Counted from the stretch's first letter, positions 17,501 through 25,375 are shown. The stretch is 32,491 nt of DNA from Planctomycetaceae bacterium (GCA_002685655.1 NYXM01000113.1:1-32491), one strand, 5' to 3'. A program made the numbers and translations. The notes: generated by a model from the letters alone, not told the origin.

Positions 17501-17577
17501 GCGTGGGTGCGTGCGACACCATAGCCAACGCTGTGGCCGACCATGCAGGCGAAGTCACTGAAATGCAGACCACATAG
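14509..17577 (+). CDS. nirBD: NADH-dependent nitrite reductase, NirB-NirD fusion
   Basis: This 1022-residue protein reduces nitrite to ammonium in the cytoplasm using NAD(P)H. It has an N-terminal FAD domain (VVIGNGMVGHRF), an NAD-binding fold near 150 (AVIGGGLLGLEAA), BFD-like [2Fe-2S] cysteines around 420-465 (VCSCNN, then GCGGC) and a further Cys pair near 520 (GCEICKP). The siroheme/[4Fe-4S] cysteines follow: CVGTTWC near 639 and CIREC near 678. A Pro-rich linker (about 845-868) joins a NirD module with Rieske-type ligands CPHK and CPLH. NirD is usually a separate small subunit, so this is a natural fusion. The start ATG follows GAGG by four bases. The upstream spacer carries repeat copy B and a dyad. 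No nitrate reductase or transporter gene is in the window. Confidence 0.95.
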   Translation: MITKNAETIVVIGNGMVGHRFCEKLVEFDESRHYRIITFCEEPRAAYDRVGLTSFFAHRDAEKLMLANLEWYRRNGVDIHIGDRANRIDRKQRIVHSDNDRSIAYDHVVLATGSYPFVPPIEGVKLRGVFVYRTIEDLQRIMAFGKKVRCAAVIGGGLLGLEAAKATYDLGLETHVIEFAPRLMPRQVDDAGSRLLVREIENLGVRVHLNKATKEIQGDGRVQRMVFVDDEVLDVDMIIISAGIRPRDELARDCGIDVGQRGGVIVNDTLQTSDPSIFAIGEVALHDSMIYGLVAPGYEMAEIVAGNLCDRQMSFTSSDLSTKLKLMGVDVASFGDYEAGPERAQPLLYEDPFGGVYRKLLFDLSGTRLLGGVLVGDAADYALLSALAKNPDPLPCAPGILIAGSGGGGALGADSISDDGQVCSCNNVTKGQICAAIRDNNLVTLGDVKACTQAGTGCGGCVPLLTDILNTELVAAGKTVDMDLCEHFAYTRQELFEIVQVKQIRNFEALIHSHGRGDGCEICKPTVTSILASLWNEQITEPTHWTLQDTNDRFLANVQRGGLYSVVPRVPGGEITPDKLITLGRVAKRFGLYTKITGGQRVDLFGAQVQQLPAIWEELVNAGFESGHAYGKSLRTVKSCVGTTWCRYGVQDSVGFAIRLEQRYRGIRSPHKMKMAVSGCIRECAEAQCKDIGLVATENGYNLYVGGNGGAKPRHAEMLATDIDEATAVKYIDRFMIYYIRTADKLARTAVWLENLEGGIQQLKNVVIEDSLGLCEELETQMQYLVDTYKCEWKEVVNDPEKCKLFRQFVDTDETEQGIEVVAERNQRRPADWPKDFVPISDLGSYVGAPDGGLPGGALDPPPPTDDSNPPRPSLKKWVNVGRTADFPENGGAAIKYGKVQIAVFNFTSRGQWYACQNMCPHKNAFVLSRGIVGSAGEAPKISCPLHKKPFSLQTGECLSGDDFSIKIFPVRIDGNAVLVELPPQIQLDALLATQRHCVGACDTIANAVADHAGEVTEMQTT

Positions 17578-17607
17578 CCGTGCCGCCCTTCACCGAATTG
17601 CAGACGT

Positions 17608-19116
17608 CTACGACGTTGAGGTTCCGCCAGCCCGTGCCTCGGTGATCTCGATTGCCTTGAGCAGGCCGCGGGCCTTGCTCAGCGTCTCTTGATACTCCGA
17701 AGTCGGATCGCTATCGGCGACGATGCCCGCGCCGGCTTGGACGTAGGCTTTGTTGCCTTGGACGACCAGTGTCCGCAGGGCGATGCAGGTGTCCATATTG
17801 CCAGCGAAATCGAAATAGCCAACCGCCCCCGCATACGGTCCACGTCGGTGACGCTCCAGTTCGTCGATGACCTCCATGGCACGGACCTTTGGCGCACCAG
17901 ACACGGTGCCCGCAGGGAGGCACGCCCGCAGGGCGTCAAAAGCGTTGTTCTTCGACGTCAGCCTGCCTGTCACATTGGACGTGATGTGCATCACGTGACT
18001 ATAGCGTTCAATCGACATAACGTCGGAAAGCATGACGGTTCCATACTCGGCCACGCGGCCGACATCGTTGCGGCCCAAGTCGACCAGCATGACGTGTTCG
18101 GCGCGTTCTTTCGGGTCTGCTAAAAGCTCTTCTCCAAGCTGCGCGTCCTCTTCTGCGTTCTTGCCCCGGGGACGCGTGCCAGCCAATGGTCGTACGGTCA
18201 CTTCGCCATCAACCACACGGCACATGATCTCCGGTGAACTGCCGACAAGCGTGACATCGGGAGTGCGAAGAAAAAACATGAATGGGCTTGGGTTAACCAC
18301 ACGTAAGGTGCGATAGATTTCGAATGGCTTCGATGAGACTTCGCATTCCAAACGTTGGCTGATGACAACCTGAAAAATATCGCCGGCGCGAATGTACTCG
18401 ACACACTTCCGCACCGCATCCTCGAATTCCGTCTGTTCAAAATTCGACTTGAACGAGATTTCAGGTGCGCCCGTCGTATCGATGTCCGCACAGGTCAACC
18501 CATCAGCCGGTCCAGCGAGCTTCGCAACCACTCGGTCAACGCGATCCTTGGCAACTTCATACGCGGATTCGAGATCCGCCACAGAATCATCAACGCGTGC
18601 CATGACGATCACGAACATCGTCTTGGTGACGTTGTCGAAGACGATCATTTCGTCGTAGAACCCAAAACAGAGATCCGGCAATTGGCGATCATCTTGCGGG
18701 GCATTTGGCAGGTGTTCGGTGTACCGCACGACATCGTAGCCAGCGTAGCCGATAGCACCTCCTTCAAACGGCGGTAGCTGAGGCAGATGCGCTGCTTTCA
18801 ACGCATTGATCTGCTTGCGAATCTCCTCCAGCGGGTCTGCCGAGTCAAACTCGGAGGTACCTTCCGACGTATTCAAGGTGACTCGGTTGCTGTGGGCACT
18901 CAGCTCGGCATACGGTTTGGCGGCCAAGAAACTGTAGCGCCCAACCTTCTCGCCACCAATTACGCTTTCAAAAAGACAGGCACTACCGCCATCATCCAGT
19001 CGCTGGAAGGCGCTAACGGGTGTCAACGAATCGCATAACAGGCAGCGATAGACAGGGACCAGATGATGATCGGTGGCGAGTTGTTGAAAAGTCTCGATGT
19101 CGGGAAAGTGTGGCAT
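17608..19116 (-). CDS. trpE: Anthranilate synthase component I
   Basis: This 502-residue protein makes anthranilate from chorismate with ammonia supplied by the TrpG glutaminase, the first committed step of tryptophan synthesis. The chorismate-binding region is complete: [41 protein letters not shown] and the [14 protein letters not shown] block near the C-terminus. The N-terminal [16 protein letters not shown] block (about residues 48-63) corresponds to the LLES element that binds feedback-inhibiting tryptophan, so allosteric control is probably kept. Aminodeoxychorismate synthase PabB is the alternative, but length and this element favour TrpE. No trpG or other trp gene is adjacent. The gene converges with nirBD, with 30 bp between the stops. 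No leader peptide with tandem Trp codons is seen upstream. Confidence 0.93.
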   Translation of the reverse strand: MPHFPDIETFQQLATDHHLVPVYRCLLCDSLTPVSAFQRLDDGGSACLFESVIGGEKVGRYSFLAAKPYAELSAHSNRVTLNTSEGTSEFDSADPLEEIRKQINALKAAHLPQLPPFEGGAIGYAGYDVVRYTEHLPNAPQDDRQLPDLCFGFYDEMIVFDNVTKTMFVIVMARVDDSVADLESAYEVAKDRVDRVVAKLAGPADGLTCADIDTTGAPEISFKSNFEQTEFEDAVRKCVEYIRAGDIFQVVISQRLECEVSSKPFEIYRTLRVVNPSPFMFFLRTPDVTLVGSSPEIMCRVVDGEVTVRPLAGTRPRGKNAEEDAQLGEELLADPKERAEHVMLVDLGRNDVGRVAEYGTVMLSDVMSIERYSHVMHITSNVTGRLTSKNNAFDALRACLPAGTVSGAPKVRAMEVIDELERHRRGPYAGAVGYFDFAGNMDTCIALRTLVVQGNKAYVQAGAGIVADSDPTSEYQETLSKARGLLKAIEITEARAGGTSTS

Positions 19117-19368
19117 GTGTCTATCTTGAAATGTGCGCGGCGGGACCAGAAAGGCACCATGGTTCCGATGTGGTGGGATCCCTGCTTGGCGGACAATGTA
19201 CTTCTTCGCCTTTGTCGGCCCAAAACGGCTGCCTAACGATCACCGAGCTCAAGCTTATCAGTCGCCGTTTAGGGCCACAACGCCGTCGTGGGGTGGCGTG
19301 GTACCCACGATGAGAAAGATCGGAGATAATACCGTCTTACGGTCGAGTTGTGTCAGCTGCTACCAATC
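19117..19368. other. Divergent spacer between trpE and the mcsA promoter
   Basis: I find no coding sequence with protein-like character, no attenuator of the Trp-codon type and no strong repeat here. The trpE promoter should lie in this stretch on the minus strand, but I cannot pick out a convincing pair of hexamers. Confidence 0.5.
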
Positions 19369-19402
19369 TTGACACTTTTTGGGCCCCCGCTAGAATCCTA
19401 GC
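19369..19402 (+). promoter_or_regulatory. Sigma70-like promoter of mcsAB with a dyad over the -10
   Basis: A consensus -35 TTGACA (19369-19374), a 16-bp spacer and TAGAAT (19391-19396) give the best promoter match in the window, with an expected start near 19403. The inverted repeat GCTAG-AATC-CTAGC (19389-19402) covers the -10, a typical place for a repressor operator. It does not resemble the CtsR direct repeat or CIRCE. Confidence 0.65.
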
Positions 19403-19438
19403 TGAAACGTAAGTCTTGGTATGATTGGATGTTGGGAG

Positions 19439-19487
19439 AATCCACTTGGGTGCCCCAGTGGATTGACAGCCCAAGGGATAGGTGGAT
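19439..19487 (+). promoter_or_regulatory. mcsA leader with two competing RNA foldings
   Basis: AATCCACT (19439-19446) pairs perfectly with AGTGGATT (19457-19464), an 8-bp hairpin that leaves the start region free. The same ATCCAC (19440-19445) can instead pair with a second GTGGAT (19482-19487) just before the ATG, and the adjoining TTGGG (19446-19450) can pair with CCCAA (19470-19474). The second fold would hide the ribosome binding region. The two folds exclude each other. This is visible in the sequence, but regulation is inference. Confidence 0.4.
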
Positions 19488-19489
19488 CG

Positions 19490-20011
19490 ATGGCGCTGCG
19501 ATGTCAACAATGTGAAAAGCCCGCGACATTTCACATCACGGAACTGACTGGAGACAAACCCCAGGAACTCCACCTTTGCGAGGACTGCGCCAAGATCTAC
19601 TTGACCAAGGACGACGAATCAATGGACCCTTCGCCTCCCACGTTGGCGGGCGTTTTGGCACAACAACTGAAAATTGGTCAAACGGCGAAGGATCTGCAAC
19701 GACTGGACCAACAGGCATGCCCCGTCTGCGGTGTCACTTTTTATGAATTTCGCCAGCAAGGGCGACTGGGATGTCCGCACGACTACATCTGCTTCGCCAA
19801 TGAACTCGAACCGTTGATCGTGAACATCCATGGCGAAAGGAAGCATGTCGGGAAACGCCCCAAGCGTGTCCACGACAGCACGGACGAACGGACCGAATTG
19901 ATCCGACTGCGACGCGACATGCAGGAAGCGGTCGAAGAGGAAGACTATGAACGCGCCTCTGAATTACGCGATAAGATCCAGAAATTTGAGCAGCAACAAA
20001 GCGATTCGTAG
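19490..20011 (+). CDS. mcsA: McsA-like zinc-binding protein with UVR domain
   Basis: This 173-residue protein is the activator partner of the protein-arginine kinase McsB. It shows CxxC motifs at 5-8 (CQQC), 30-33 (CEDC) and 77-80 (CPVC) and a fourth position CPHD at 95-98, where McsA normally has another CxxC. A UvrB/UvrC (UVR) motif rich in Glu/Arg follows near 138-168 (LRRDMQEAVEEEDYERASELRDKI). The ATG at 19490 is chosen because family similarity (MALRCQQC) begins there. It sits 21 bp before mcsB in the same orientation, which supports the assignment. A good promoter and a structured leader lie directly upstream. No ctsR or clpC is in the window. Confidence 0.88.
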   Translation: MALRCQQCEKPATFHITELTGDKPQELHLCEDCAKIYLTKDDESMDPSPPTLAGVLAQQLKIGQTAKDLQRLDQQACPVCGVTFYEFRQQGRLGCPHDYICFANELEPLIVNIHGERKHVGKRPKRVHDSTDERTELIRLRRDMQEAVEEEDYERASELRDKIQKFEQQQSDS

Positions 20012-20032
20012 GCGTTTCAATAGGACAGTATT

Positions 20033-21109
20033 GTGAAACTTGAAGATCTAGCCGGACGATGCGGTGAGTGGTTACGAGGGTCCGGCCCAGAGTCCGACAT
20101 CGTGATTAGCAGTCGTATTCGCTTGGCGCGCAACCTGGCCGATTTTCCATTTGTCCGGCAATGCGACGACAAGGATCGCACTGCAATCCAGCAGTCGCTC
20201 TGTGATGCCGTCGAAGATGGAAAAGAGCTAACGGACGTCAGCTACATTGACGTCGATGGCCTACCTATCGTTGATCGCCAATTCTTAGTCGAACGCCAAC
20301 TGATCAGTCGCGAATTGGCCGATGCAGACGGACCGCGCGGTGTGGCGATCAATGATGGCGAAAAGTTCAGCTTGATGATCAACGAAGAAGATCACTTGCG
20401 AATCCAAGTGATGAACAGCGGCCTGGACTTGGATTCCGCTTGGGCGCAGATCAACCGGATTGACGATCTTATCGAAGCACGCGTCACCTATGCTTTTCAT
20501 GACTCGCTTGGCTACCTGACCGCCTGCCCAACCAACGTCGGAACGGGTATGCGTGTTAGCGTTATGCTCCACCTGCCGGCATTAGTGATCACGCGTCAGA
20601 TCGAAAAGGTGTTTCGCAGCTTACAGAAAATCAGCCTGGCAGTGCGTGGTCTCTACGGCGAAGGATCACAAGCGATGGGCGACTTCTACCAGATCAGCAA
20701 TCAAATCACGCTCGGTCGCAGCGAAGACGAACTGATCGGCCAGGTCGCTGAAGTCGTGCCCGCGATGATTGATTACGAACGCAAGGCCCGCGAATTCTTG
20801 GTCAAGGAAAGCCAAAAGGACCTACATGACCGAGTGAGCCGCGCATATGGCACGCTCTGCAGTGCGCAAACAATCAGCAGCGAAGAGACGATGATGCTGC
20901 TTTCAAGTGTCCGCATGGGCGTCAACTTGGGTCTGATCAAGGATATTGAGATTCCGACCATCAATCAGTTGTTCATCCACACACAACCTGCGCATTTACA
21001 AAAGCTGCGCGGATCGGAACTCGACACTGCCGATCGAAACATCGAACGCGCCCTATACCTGCAACAGCATCTGCGGCGCGAAACGGATGGAGAGGCAGAA
21101 AAGAACTAA
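20033..21109 (+). CDS. mcsB: Protein-arginine kinase McsB
   Basis: This 358-residue member of the ATP:guanido phosphotransferase family phosphorylates arginine residues in proteins; in Firmicutes this marks them for ClpCP. Visible blocks are SSRIRLARNL (26-35), which binds ATP phosphates, and CPTNVGTGMRVSVMLHLP (about 165-182), the guanido-kinase signature with its reactive Cys. GLYGEGSQAMGDFYQISNQITLG follows, characteristic of McsB rather than creatine kinases. Length is normal for bacterial McsB and the usual C-terminal region is present. The start is GTG, with AGGA shortly upstream. It follows mcsA by 21 bp, and the SGNH hydrolase gene begins 38 bp after its stop, possibly on the same transcript. 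Confidence 0.95.
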   Translation: MKLEDLAGRCGEWLRGSGPESDIVISSRIRLARNLADFPFVRQCDDKDRTAIQQSLCDAVEDGKELTDVSYIDVDGLPIVDRQFLVERQLISRELADADGPRGVAINDGEKFSLMINEEDHLRIQVMNSGLDLDSAWAQINRIDDLIEARVTYAFHDSLGYLTACPTNVGTGMRVSVMLHLPALVITRQIEKVFRSLQKISLAVRGLYGEGSQAMGDFYQISNQITLGRSEDELIGQVAEVVPAMIDYERKAREFLVKESQKDLHDRVSRAYGTLCSAQTISSEETMMLLSSVRMGVNLGLIKDIEIPTINQLFIHTQPAHLQKLRGSELDTADRNIERALYLQQHLRRETDGEAEKN

Positions 21110-21147
21110 GAAAGACCTGACAGTTGGACCAATCGGAGTTTGCACCG

Positions 21148-22281
21148 ATGCGACAGTCCTCACTTCTTCTGATCTTGGTCGGCCTCCTTTCCTGTGGCAC
21201 CTTCCTTTCAGCCAACGACAAAGTCAGTGCTGATTTGGCGCGTTCTTCGGACGATGGAAAAACCCTGTGGTTCGAAATCCAACATCTCGGCCTTGAAGGT
21301 CAAGGATGGCAGGAGACCAAGTCGCCATTTGATCGATTGCCCGCCAAGGCAGAGGGTGTGGTGCGAAAGCCAGTCTGGAATCTCAGCCGTCATTCCGCTG
21401 GAATTAGCGTGCGATTTGCCACCGACGCCAAAACGATCGAGGCAAAGTGGACGCTCACGTCGTCGAACCTGGCCATGCCGCACATGCCGGCAACCGGCGT
21501 GAGCGGACTCGATCTTTACGTGAAGACACCCGGCGGCAGTTGGAGATGGGTAGCCAACGGTCGACCAACGAGACAAAGCAATGAACTCCAGTTGCTCGGC
21601 GAAATCCCCACAGGACGGCATGAATTCTGCCTATACCTGCCGCTATACAATGGCGTGACGTCAGTCGAAATTGGCATCCCCGCGGGCGCTGAACTCGCTC
21701 GACTGCCGCGCACCAAAGGAACGGAAAGACCGATCGTCTTTTACGGCACGTCGATCACCCATGGCGGCTGTGCGTCGCGACCGGGGATGGTCCACACCAG
21801 TATTTTGGGACGCCGTCTGAATCGCCCCGTGATCAATCTGGGATTCTCGGGCAACGGCACGATGGATCTCGAAATGGCCGAGCTGTTGGCGGAACTCGAC
21901 GCATCTATGTATGTCATTGACTGCTTGCCCAATATGGAGGCCGAACTGGTTCGCCAGCGCGTCAAACCGCTCGTAGAGCAGATTCGCTCAGTGCGACCAA
22001 ACGTGCCGATCGTGCTGGCCGAAGACCGCTCGTATTCGAATTCGTTCTTCATCCCATCAAGGAAAAGGCGAAATGACGAGAGCCGCGTTTCACTCCGCGA
22101 GACGTTCGAACAACTGCTCAAAGCAGGCGTGAAGAACCTGCTGTATCTCGAGGGTGAAGGTCAACTGGGCGACGATGGCGAGGCAACCGTCGACAGCTCG
22201 CATCCCACCGACCTTGGGTTCATGCGGATGGCGGATGCCTTCGAACCCGTAATGCGCCAGGCACTGAAGATCAACAACTGA
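21148..22281 (+). CDS. Secreted SGNH/GDSL-type hydrolase
   Basis: This 377-residue exported esterase-like protein has a signal peptide at residues 1-22 or so and an N-terminal beta-rich region (SGNH_hydro_N type) to about 190. The SGNH catalytic domain shows block I GTSITHGG (nucleophile Ser near 205), block II with LGFSGNGTMD (Gly), block III around CLPNMEAE (Asn) and block V DSSHPTD (Asp and His near 348). All four SGNH residues are therefore visible. The likely substrate is an acylated carbohydrate, by analogy with this architecture. ATG at 21148 is chosen because the signal peptide begins there and GGAG lies about ten bases upstream; the longer frame begins with TTG at 21124. It is close behind mcsB, but with no obvious functional link. 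Confidence 0.9.
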   Translation: MRQSSLLLILVGLLSCGTFLSANDKVSADLARSSDDGKTLWFEIQHLGLEGQGWQETKSPFDRLPAKAEGVVRKPVWNLSRHSAGISVRFATDAKTIEAKWTLTSSNLAMPHMPATGVSGLDLYVKTPGGSWRWVANGRPTRQSNELQLLGEIPTGRHEFCLYLPLYNGVTSVEIGIPAGAELARLPRTKGTERPIVFYGTSITHGGCASRPGMVHTSILGRRLNRPVINLGFSGNGTMDLEMAELLAELDASMYVIDCLPNMEAELVRQRVKPLVEQIRSVRPNVPIVLAEDRSYSNSFFIPSRKRRNDESRVSLRETFEQLLKAGVKNLLYLEGEGQLGDDGEATVDSSHPTDLGFMRMADAFEPVMRQALKINN

Positions 22282-22330
22282 ATCGCGTTGTCTTAAAGTG
22301 GTTTGATATGAACGCACGGTTTGCGATTCA
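22279..22330. terminator. Inverted repeat after the SGNH hydrolase gene
   Basis: TGAATCGC (22279-22286, containing the stop codon) and GCGATTCA (22323-22330) are exact inverted repeats with 36 bases between, located between convergent genes. The loop is long and there is no U-run, so a terminator role is only possible. Confidence 0.25.
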
Positions 22331-22393
22331 CATTCGTGGCCGTCTTTGGTTCTGCTCGTGATCGTTCATGCGAATTGGGCCAGGCTTCAATCC

Positions 22394-22900
22394 TCACGGC
22401 GTAAACGGCGCCTTGGCGCGGAGTGCGGGAATCACCGATTGCGGCACGAACCGCGCCAGCTTATCGTCACTCGAAAGCGGCAGAATCTGCTTGATCAATG
22501 AACTAGACACATGCGTAAACTCTTCATCCGCCATCAAAAAAACCGTTTCAATGTCTGGATCCAATTGACGATTGGCCATCATCATCGTGAATTCACCCGC
22601 GATATCAGTCAGCGGTCGGACGCCGCGAATCATAACGCGGGCTCCACATTCCCGCACAAATGTGACTGCCAGACCGGAGAACGTACGTACGTCAACATTG
22701 GTGCAGTGTGAAGTTGCTCGCTTGACCATCTCGACGCGCTCTTCCTGTGAGAACATCGGTGTCTTTTCGACATTAATTCCGACACCAATGACCAACGTAT
22801 CGACGAGCCGACAACTACGTTCAATCACACTCAGGTGTCCCAACGTGATCGGGTCAAACGAACCGGTATAAACAGCAAGACGTGGCGTCGTCGAATTCAT
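22394..22900 (-). CDS. coaD: Pantetheine-phosphate adenylyltransferase
   Basis: This 168-residue CoaD transfers AMP from ATP to 4'-phosphopantetheine, the penultimate step of coenzyme A synthesis. The nucleotidyltransferase motif TGSFDPITLGH (12-22) has the T/HxGH signature. Other family blocks are the RGVRPLTDIAGEFTMMMANRQLDPDIETVFL block, which includes the substrate-binding Arg, and SSSLIKQI near the C-terminus. Length is normal for bacterial CoaD. ATG at 22900 is chosen over a TTG at 22912 because the family begins with this segment. The class-V aminotransferase gene is upstream on the same strand, 166 bp away, with REP-like palindromes between. Confidence 0.96.
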   Translation of the reverse strand: MNSTTPRLAVYTGSFDPITLGHLSVIERSCRLVDTLVIGVGINVEKTPMFSQEERVEMVKRATSHCTNVDVRTFSGLAVTFVRECGARVMIRGVRPLTDIAGEFTMMMANRQLDPDIETVFLMADEEFTHVSSSLIKQILPLSSDDKLARFVPQSVIPALRAKAPFTP

Positions 22901-22990
22901 CGCGTGTTCCAATCAACGATTGCACGGAAGGAAGGATCTTCACACAGATCATCAAGTCGTCAGTCTAGAGCGCGTGCTGATTCACTGTAG

Positions 22991-23037
22991 CGGCCTTTCG
23001 CCGTTTAGACTCAGGAAACAAAGCGCCGCGGACGCTT
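22991..23037. repeat. Two short REP-like palindromes
   Basis: CGGC-CTTTC-GCCG (22991-23003) and AAGCG-CCGCGGA-CGCTT (23021-23037) lie 17 bp apart in the spacer between the aminotransferase gene and coaD, both read on the minus strand. Each could fold alone. The second contains the palindrome CCGCGG inside the stem-loop. Confidence 0.35.
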
Positions 23038-23066
23038 CACGTCGGTGCGACACGCACTAGTCGGTT

Positions 23067-24236
23067 TCAGGAAGTCACTTGCAAGACGGCAATCATGCGG
23101 TCGACATCGTCCTCGTTGCAGTAGGCGTGCGGACTAATCCTCAGCCACCCTCCGCGGAAACTCAATACGACGCCATTGTCGAGGCACCGGCGGCGAACTT
23201 CAACTGGGTCGCCAGCAGGTGGGCTGAAGGCGACAATCCCCGAACGATGGTCCGACTCGCGGCAACTGGCCACATCTGCCCCGATCGCTGCCAGACGCTG
23301 GCAAGCGTAATCGGTCACTTCCAAGACCCGTTCGGCGATGGGAGAAGATTGCGGAGTCAACCCAAAGTCGATCAACGTCTGTAAGCTGGCGGCCAAACCA
23401 ATCATGCCAACCAGATTCTGTGATCCGCCTTCGTACCGAGCGGCCTCGGGACGCAGGTTTAGATCGATGTGGCCGAAATCCGCGCCCTGCACAACGCTGT
23501 TCCAGCCAACGCCAATCGGCCTGAGCGTATCAAGGTGCTCTTTCCGAACGAAAAAGATGCCGGCACCTTCAGGGCCCAACATCCATTTGTGACCGTCAGC
23601 CGCCAGGAAATCGACCCCCGTCGCCTGGACGTCCAGCGGAAAGACCCCCAGTCCTTGAATGGCATCCAAGAACACCAAAACGTCCCGGTCATGTGCCATC
23701 TGCACGAGCTTAGCCACGTCCAATCGCCAGCCAAGGGCGTACCCAACCCAACTGACCGTGATCAGACGAGTGCGAGCATCACAGGCCGCGGCAATTCTCT
23801 CTAAGTCAACTCGGCCCTCTTCCACCGGCAAGCGGCGAACTTCGACCCCGTAGCTCGCCAAGTTCATCCACGGATAGAGATTGGAAGGGAATTCATTTTC
23901 CAACGTCACGATATTGTCACCCTCTTGCCAAGGAAACCCCTCGGCAACCAACGTAATCCCATGCGTGGTGTTATTTATGATGGCTATTTCGTCGTCGGCG
24001 GCGTTCAATATCTGAGCGGCGAGGCGGCGGACCTTAACCCCCCGTTGGAGCCATTGTGGCCATGCGGTATCACCCTCTTCCGTGGCTTCATTGGCCCACC
24101 GCAGGATGGCGGCCCGCGAAGTTTCTGGTAACGGAGCGACGGCCGCATTGTCGAAGTAGGCCCATCTGTTTGTGACGGGCACCAAAGCCCGAAATGCCGC
24201 CCAGGACGCAGGCGTGGCTGCCTTAGGATCGCTCAT
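23067..24236 (-). CDS. Class-V PLP-dependent aminotransferase (cysteine desulfurase-like)
   Basis: This 389-residue fold-type I PLP enzyme belongs to the class-V family. The opening YFDNAAVAPLP block, NNTTHGI near 90, DAIQGLGVFPLDV with the PLP-binding Asp, and ADGHKWMLGPEG with the Schiff-base Lys are all present. Near the C-terminus FRGGWLRISPHAYCNEDDVDRM provides the conserved Arg that binds the substrate carboxylate. It is closest in style to the Csd/isopenicillin-N-epimerase-like branch. I see no catalytic Cys loop of the NifS/IscS kind, so desulfurase activity cannot be assumed. No isc or suf gene is adjacent. Start ATG is at 24236, with no strong Shine-Dalgarno. Confidence 0.9.
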   Translation of the reverse strand: MSDPKAATPASWAAFRALVPVTNRWAYFDNAAVAPLPETSRAAILRWANEATEEGDTAWPQWLQRGVKVRRLAAQILNAADDEIAIINNTTHGITLVAEGFPWQEGDNIVTLENEFPSNLYPWMNLASYGVEVRRLPVEEGRVDLERIAAACDARTRLITVSWVGYALGWRLDVAKLVQMAHDRDVLVFLDAIQGLGVFPLDVQATGVDFLAADGHKWMLGPEGAGIFFVRKEHLDTLRPIGVGWNSVVQGADFGHIDLNLRPEAARYEGGSQNLVGMIGLAASLQTLIDFGLTPQSSPIAERVLEVTDYACQRLAAIGADVASCRESDHRSGIVAFSPPAGDPVEVRRRCLDNGVVLSFRGGWLRISPHAYCNEDDVDRMIAVLQVTS

Positions 24237-24402
24237 GGACTGAACTTACCACGGAAAAGAGGCTATGTACTTCCACCGGAAAGAATCCTGTGACGCGGAT
24301 GACAGGCGAGATGTTTGAATTATACTAACGAGGATGCGGTAAACTGGGGAAGTGTGCGTCAGTTACGGAAATCCGGTTCAGGAAATCCAAGGAAGCGTTC
24401 GA

Positions 24403-24597
24403 ATGCCTAAGGCGTTATGTCTTGTGGGGATGGTTGTCTCCATCCTCATTTTCTTGATATTTCTGCTTGACCTTGTCCTGCCACGCGACTGGGCCTTTTT
24501 TCAAAAAGGCCAGTGGGGTCTGGACATCATCTTCGTCGTATGCGCGGCCGGTTTAGGGTATTTAAGCTGGTCTACGCTGCGTGAGCAAGATAAGTAA
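24403..24597 (+). CDS. Small two-helix membrane protein, unknown function
   Basis: This 64-residue protein has a hydrophobic helix at about residues 4-27, a short polar loop (PRDWAFFQKGQWG) and a second helix at about 34-52, ending in a charged tail. ATG at 24403 is supported by AAGGAA (24389-24394) eight bases upstream; the frame is open further upstream but without protein-like content. A weak -10 candidate TATACT occurs at 24321-24326. I do not recognise a family. The gene converges on the following minus-strand gene with 19 bp between. Confidence 0.7.
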   Translation: MPKALCLVGMVVSILIFLIFLLDLVLPRDWAFFQKGQWGLDIIFVVCAAGLGYLSWSTLREQDK

Positions 24598-24616
24598 TAT
24601 TAGGCAGCGACATGCG

Positions 24617-25375
24617 CTAGGCGGCGCGCAAGATTGACGTGGCTTTCTTCACGGTAGGCTTGCGGATCAACGTTTTGGTAAGGCCGGACATCGACGTAAC
24701 GGCCAGGGCTTTTTTGTCGCGCTGCCGTTGCAGATGGGCCAAAACCAGGTCCAATGCGTCCAAAGCTCCTGTGTTTCCCTCCATTCGCGCCCCATCGATC
24801 ACGAAATGCGCCACGCCAGCGGCCCGAATTACGTGACGAACGCTCTGCCGCAGCGACCAGCCTTTTCCGAACCAGGACCAGTCATTCGGCTGTGGAAGAA
24901 CGACCGTGATTGGCGAATACCAAACACCGAATCGGACGGACTGTGGCTGCAGGCCCTCGCCGCCACGGCGCCCGCCACGGATCATGCCAACACGATGCTT
25001 GACGAGCAAATCCAGGTTTTCGTCTAACTTCGCATCACGCAACGCGATCGCCACGACATTGATATCGGTCGATCGAACGGCTTCAACGCGCGCTGCCAAT
25101 TCACGAGCAAATCGGGTCCGGCCCGCCGCTTTACCGATCCAGGAGGAATCGCCGACGAGGGCAAGATCGTGCCCTGTGTTGGGCGCGGCCAATTCCTCGC
25201 GCAAGGAGAACTGTTGAGGGGCTTGCGGCACCCAGCTGGCCGATAGGTGTCGCGAGTCCACCATGTGAAACAGCTTTCTAGCCAATTTGTCATTTACACG
25301 ACCACCGGTGGCGTCTTCCGCTGGTACGTCGATTGATAGAACAACGGTACCCCTTTGCGACTTTGGACCTTTCAT
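24617..25375 (-). CDS. Uncharacterised 252-residue protein, possibly a degenerate polysaccharide-deacetylase fold
   Basis: I do not recognise this protein with certainty. It opens with GTVVLSIDVPAED. A SASWVPQ strand, an NTGHDLALVGDSSWIG block, the repeated helix FARELAARVEAV, LLVKHRVGMIRGG and finally AHFVIDGARMEGN follow. The strand-helix order recalls NodB-type deacetylase barrels, but the HxxxH metal pair is not seen, so the link is a guess. The C-terminus is Lys/Arg-rich. ATG at 25375 is chosen because AGGAG lies eight bases upstream; an ATG at 25381 is only two bases from it. The protein has no signal peptide and is probably cytoplasmic. Confidence 0.7.
   Translation of the reverse strand: MKGPKSQRGTVVLSIDVPAEDATGGRVNDKLARKLFHMVDSRHLSASWVPQAPQQFSLREELAAPNTGHDLALVGDSSWIGKAAGRTRFARELAARVEAVRSTDINVVAIALRDAKLDENLDLLVKHRVGMIRGGRRGGEGLQPQSVRFGVWYSPITVVLPQPNDWSWFGKGWSLRQSVRHVIRAAGVAHFVIDGARMEGNTGALDALDLVLAHLQRQRDKKALAVTSMSGLTKTLIRKPTVKKATSILRAA

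Noticed and set aside
19023..19223. Possible leader peptide upstream of trpE
   Set aside because: It overlaps the trpE start region and holds no tandem Trp codons, so Trp attenuation by a leader peptide is not supported.
21260..21290. GGTTCGAAATCC resembling a tRNA T-arm
   Set aside because: It lies inside the SGNH hydrolase gene with no acceptor or anticodon stems around it.
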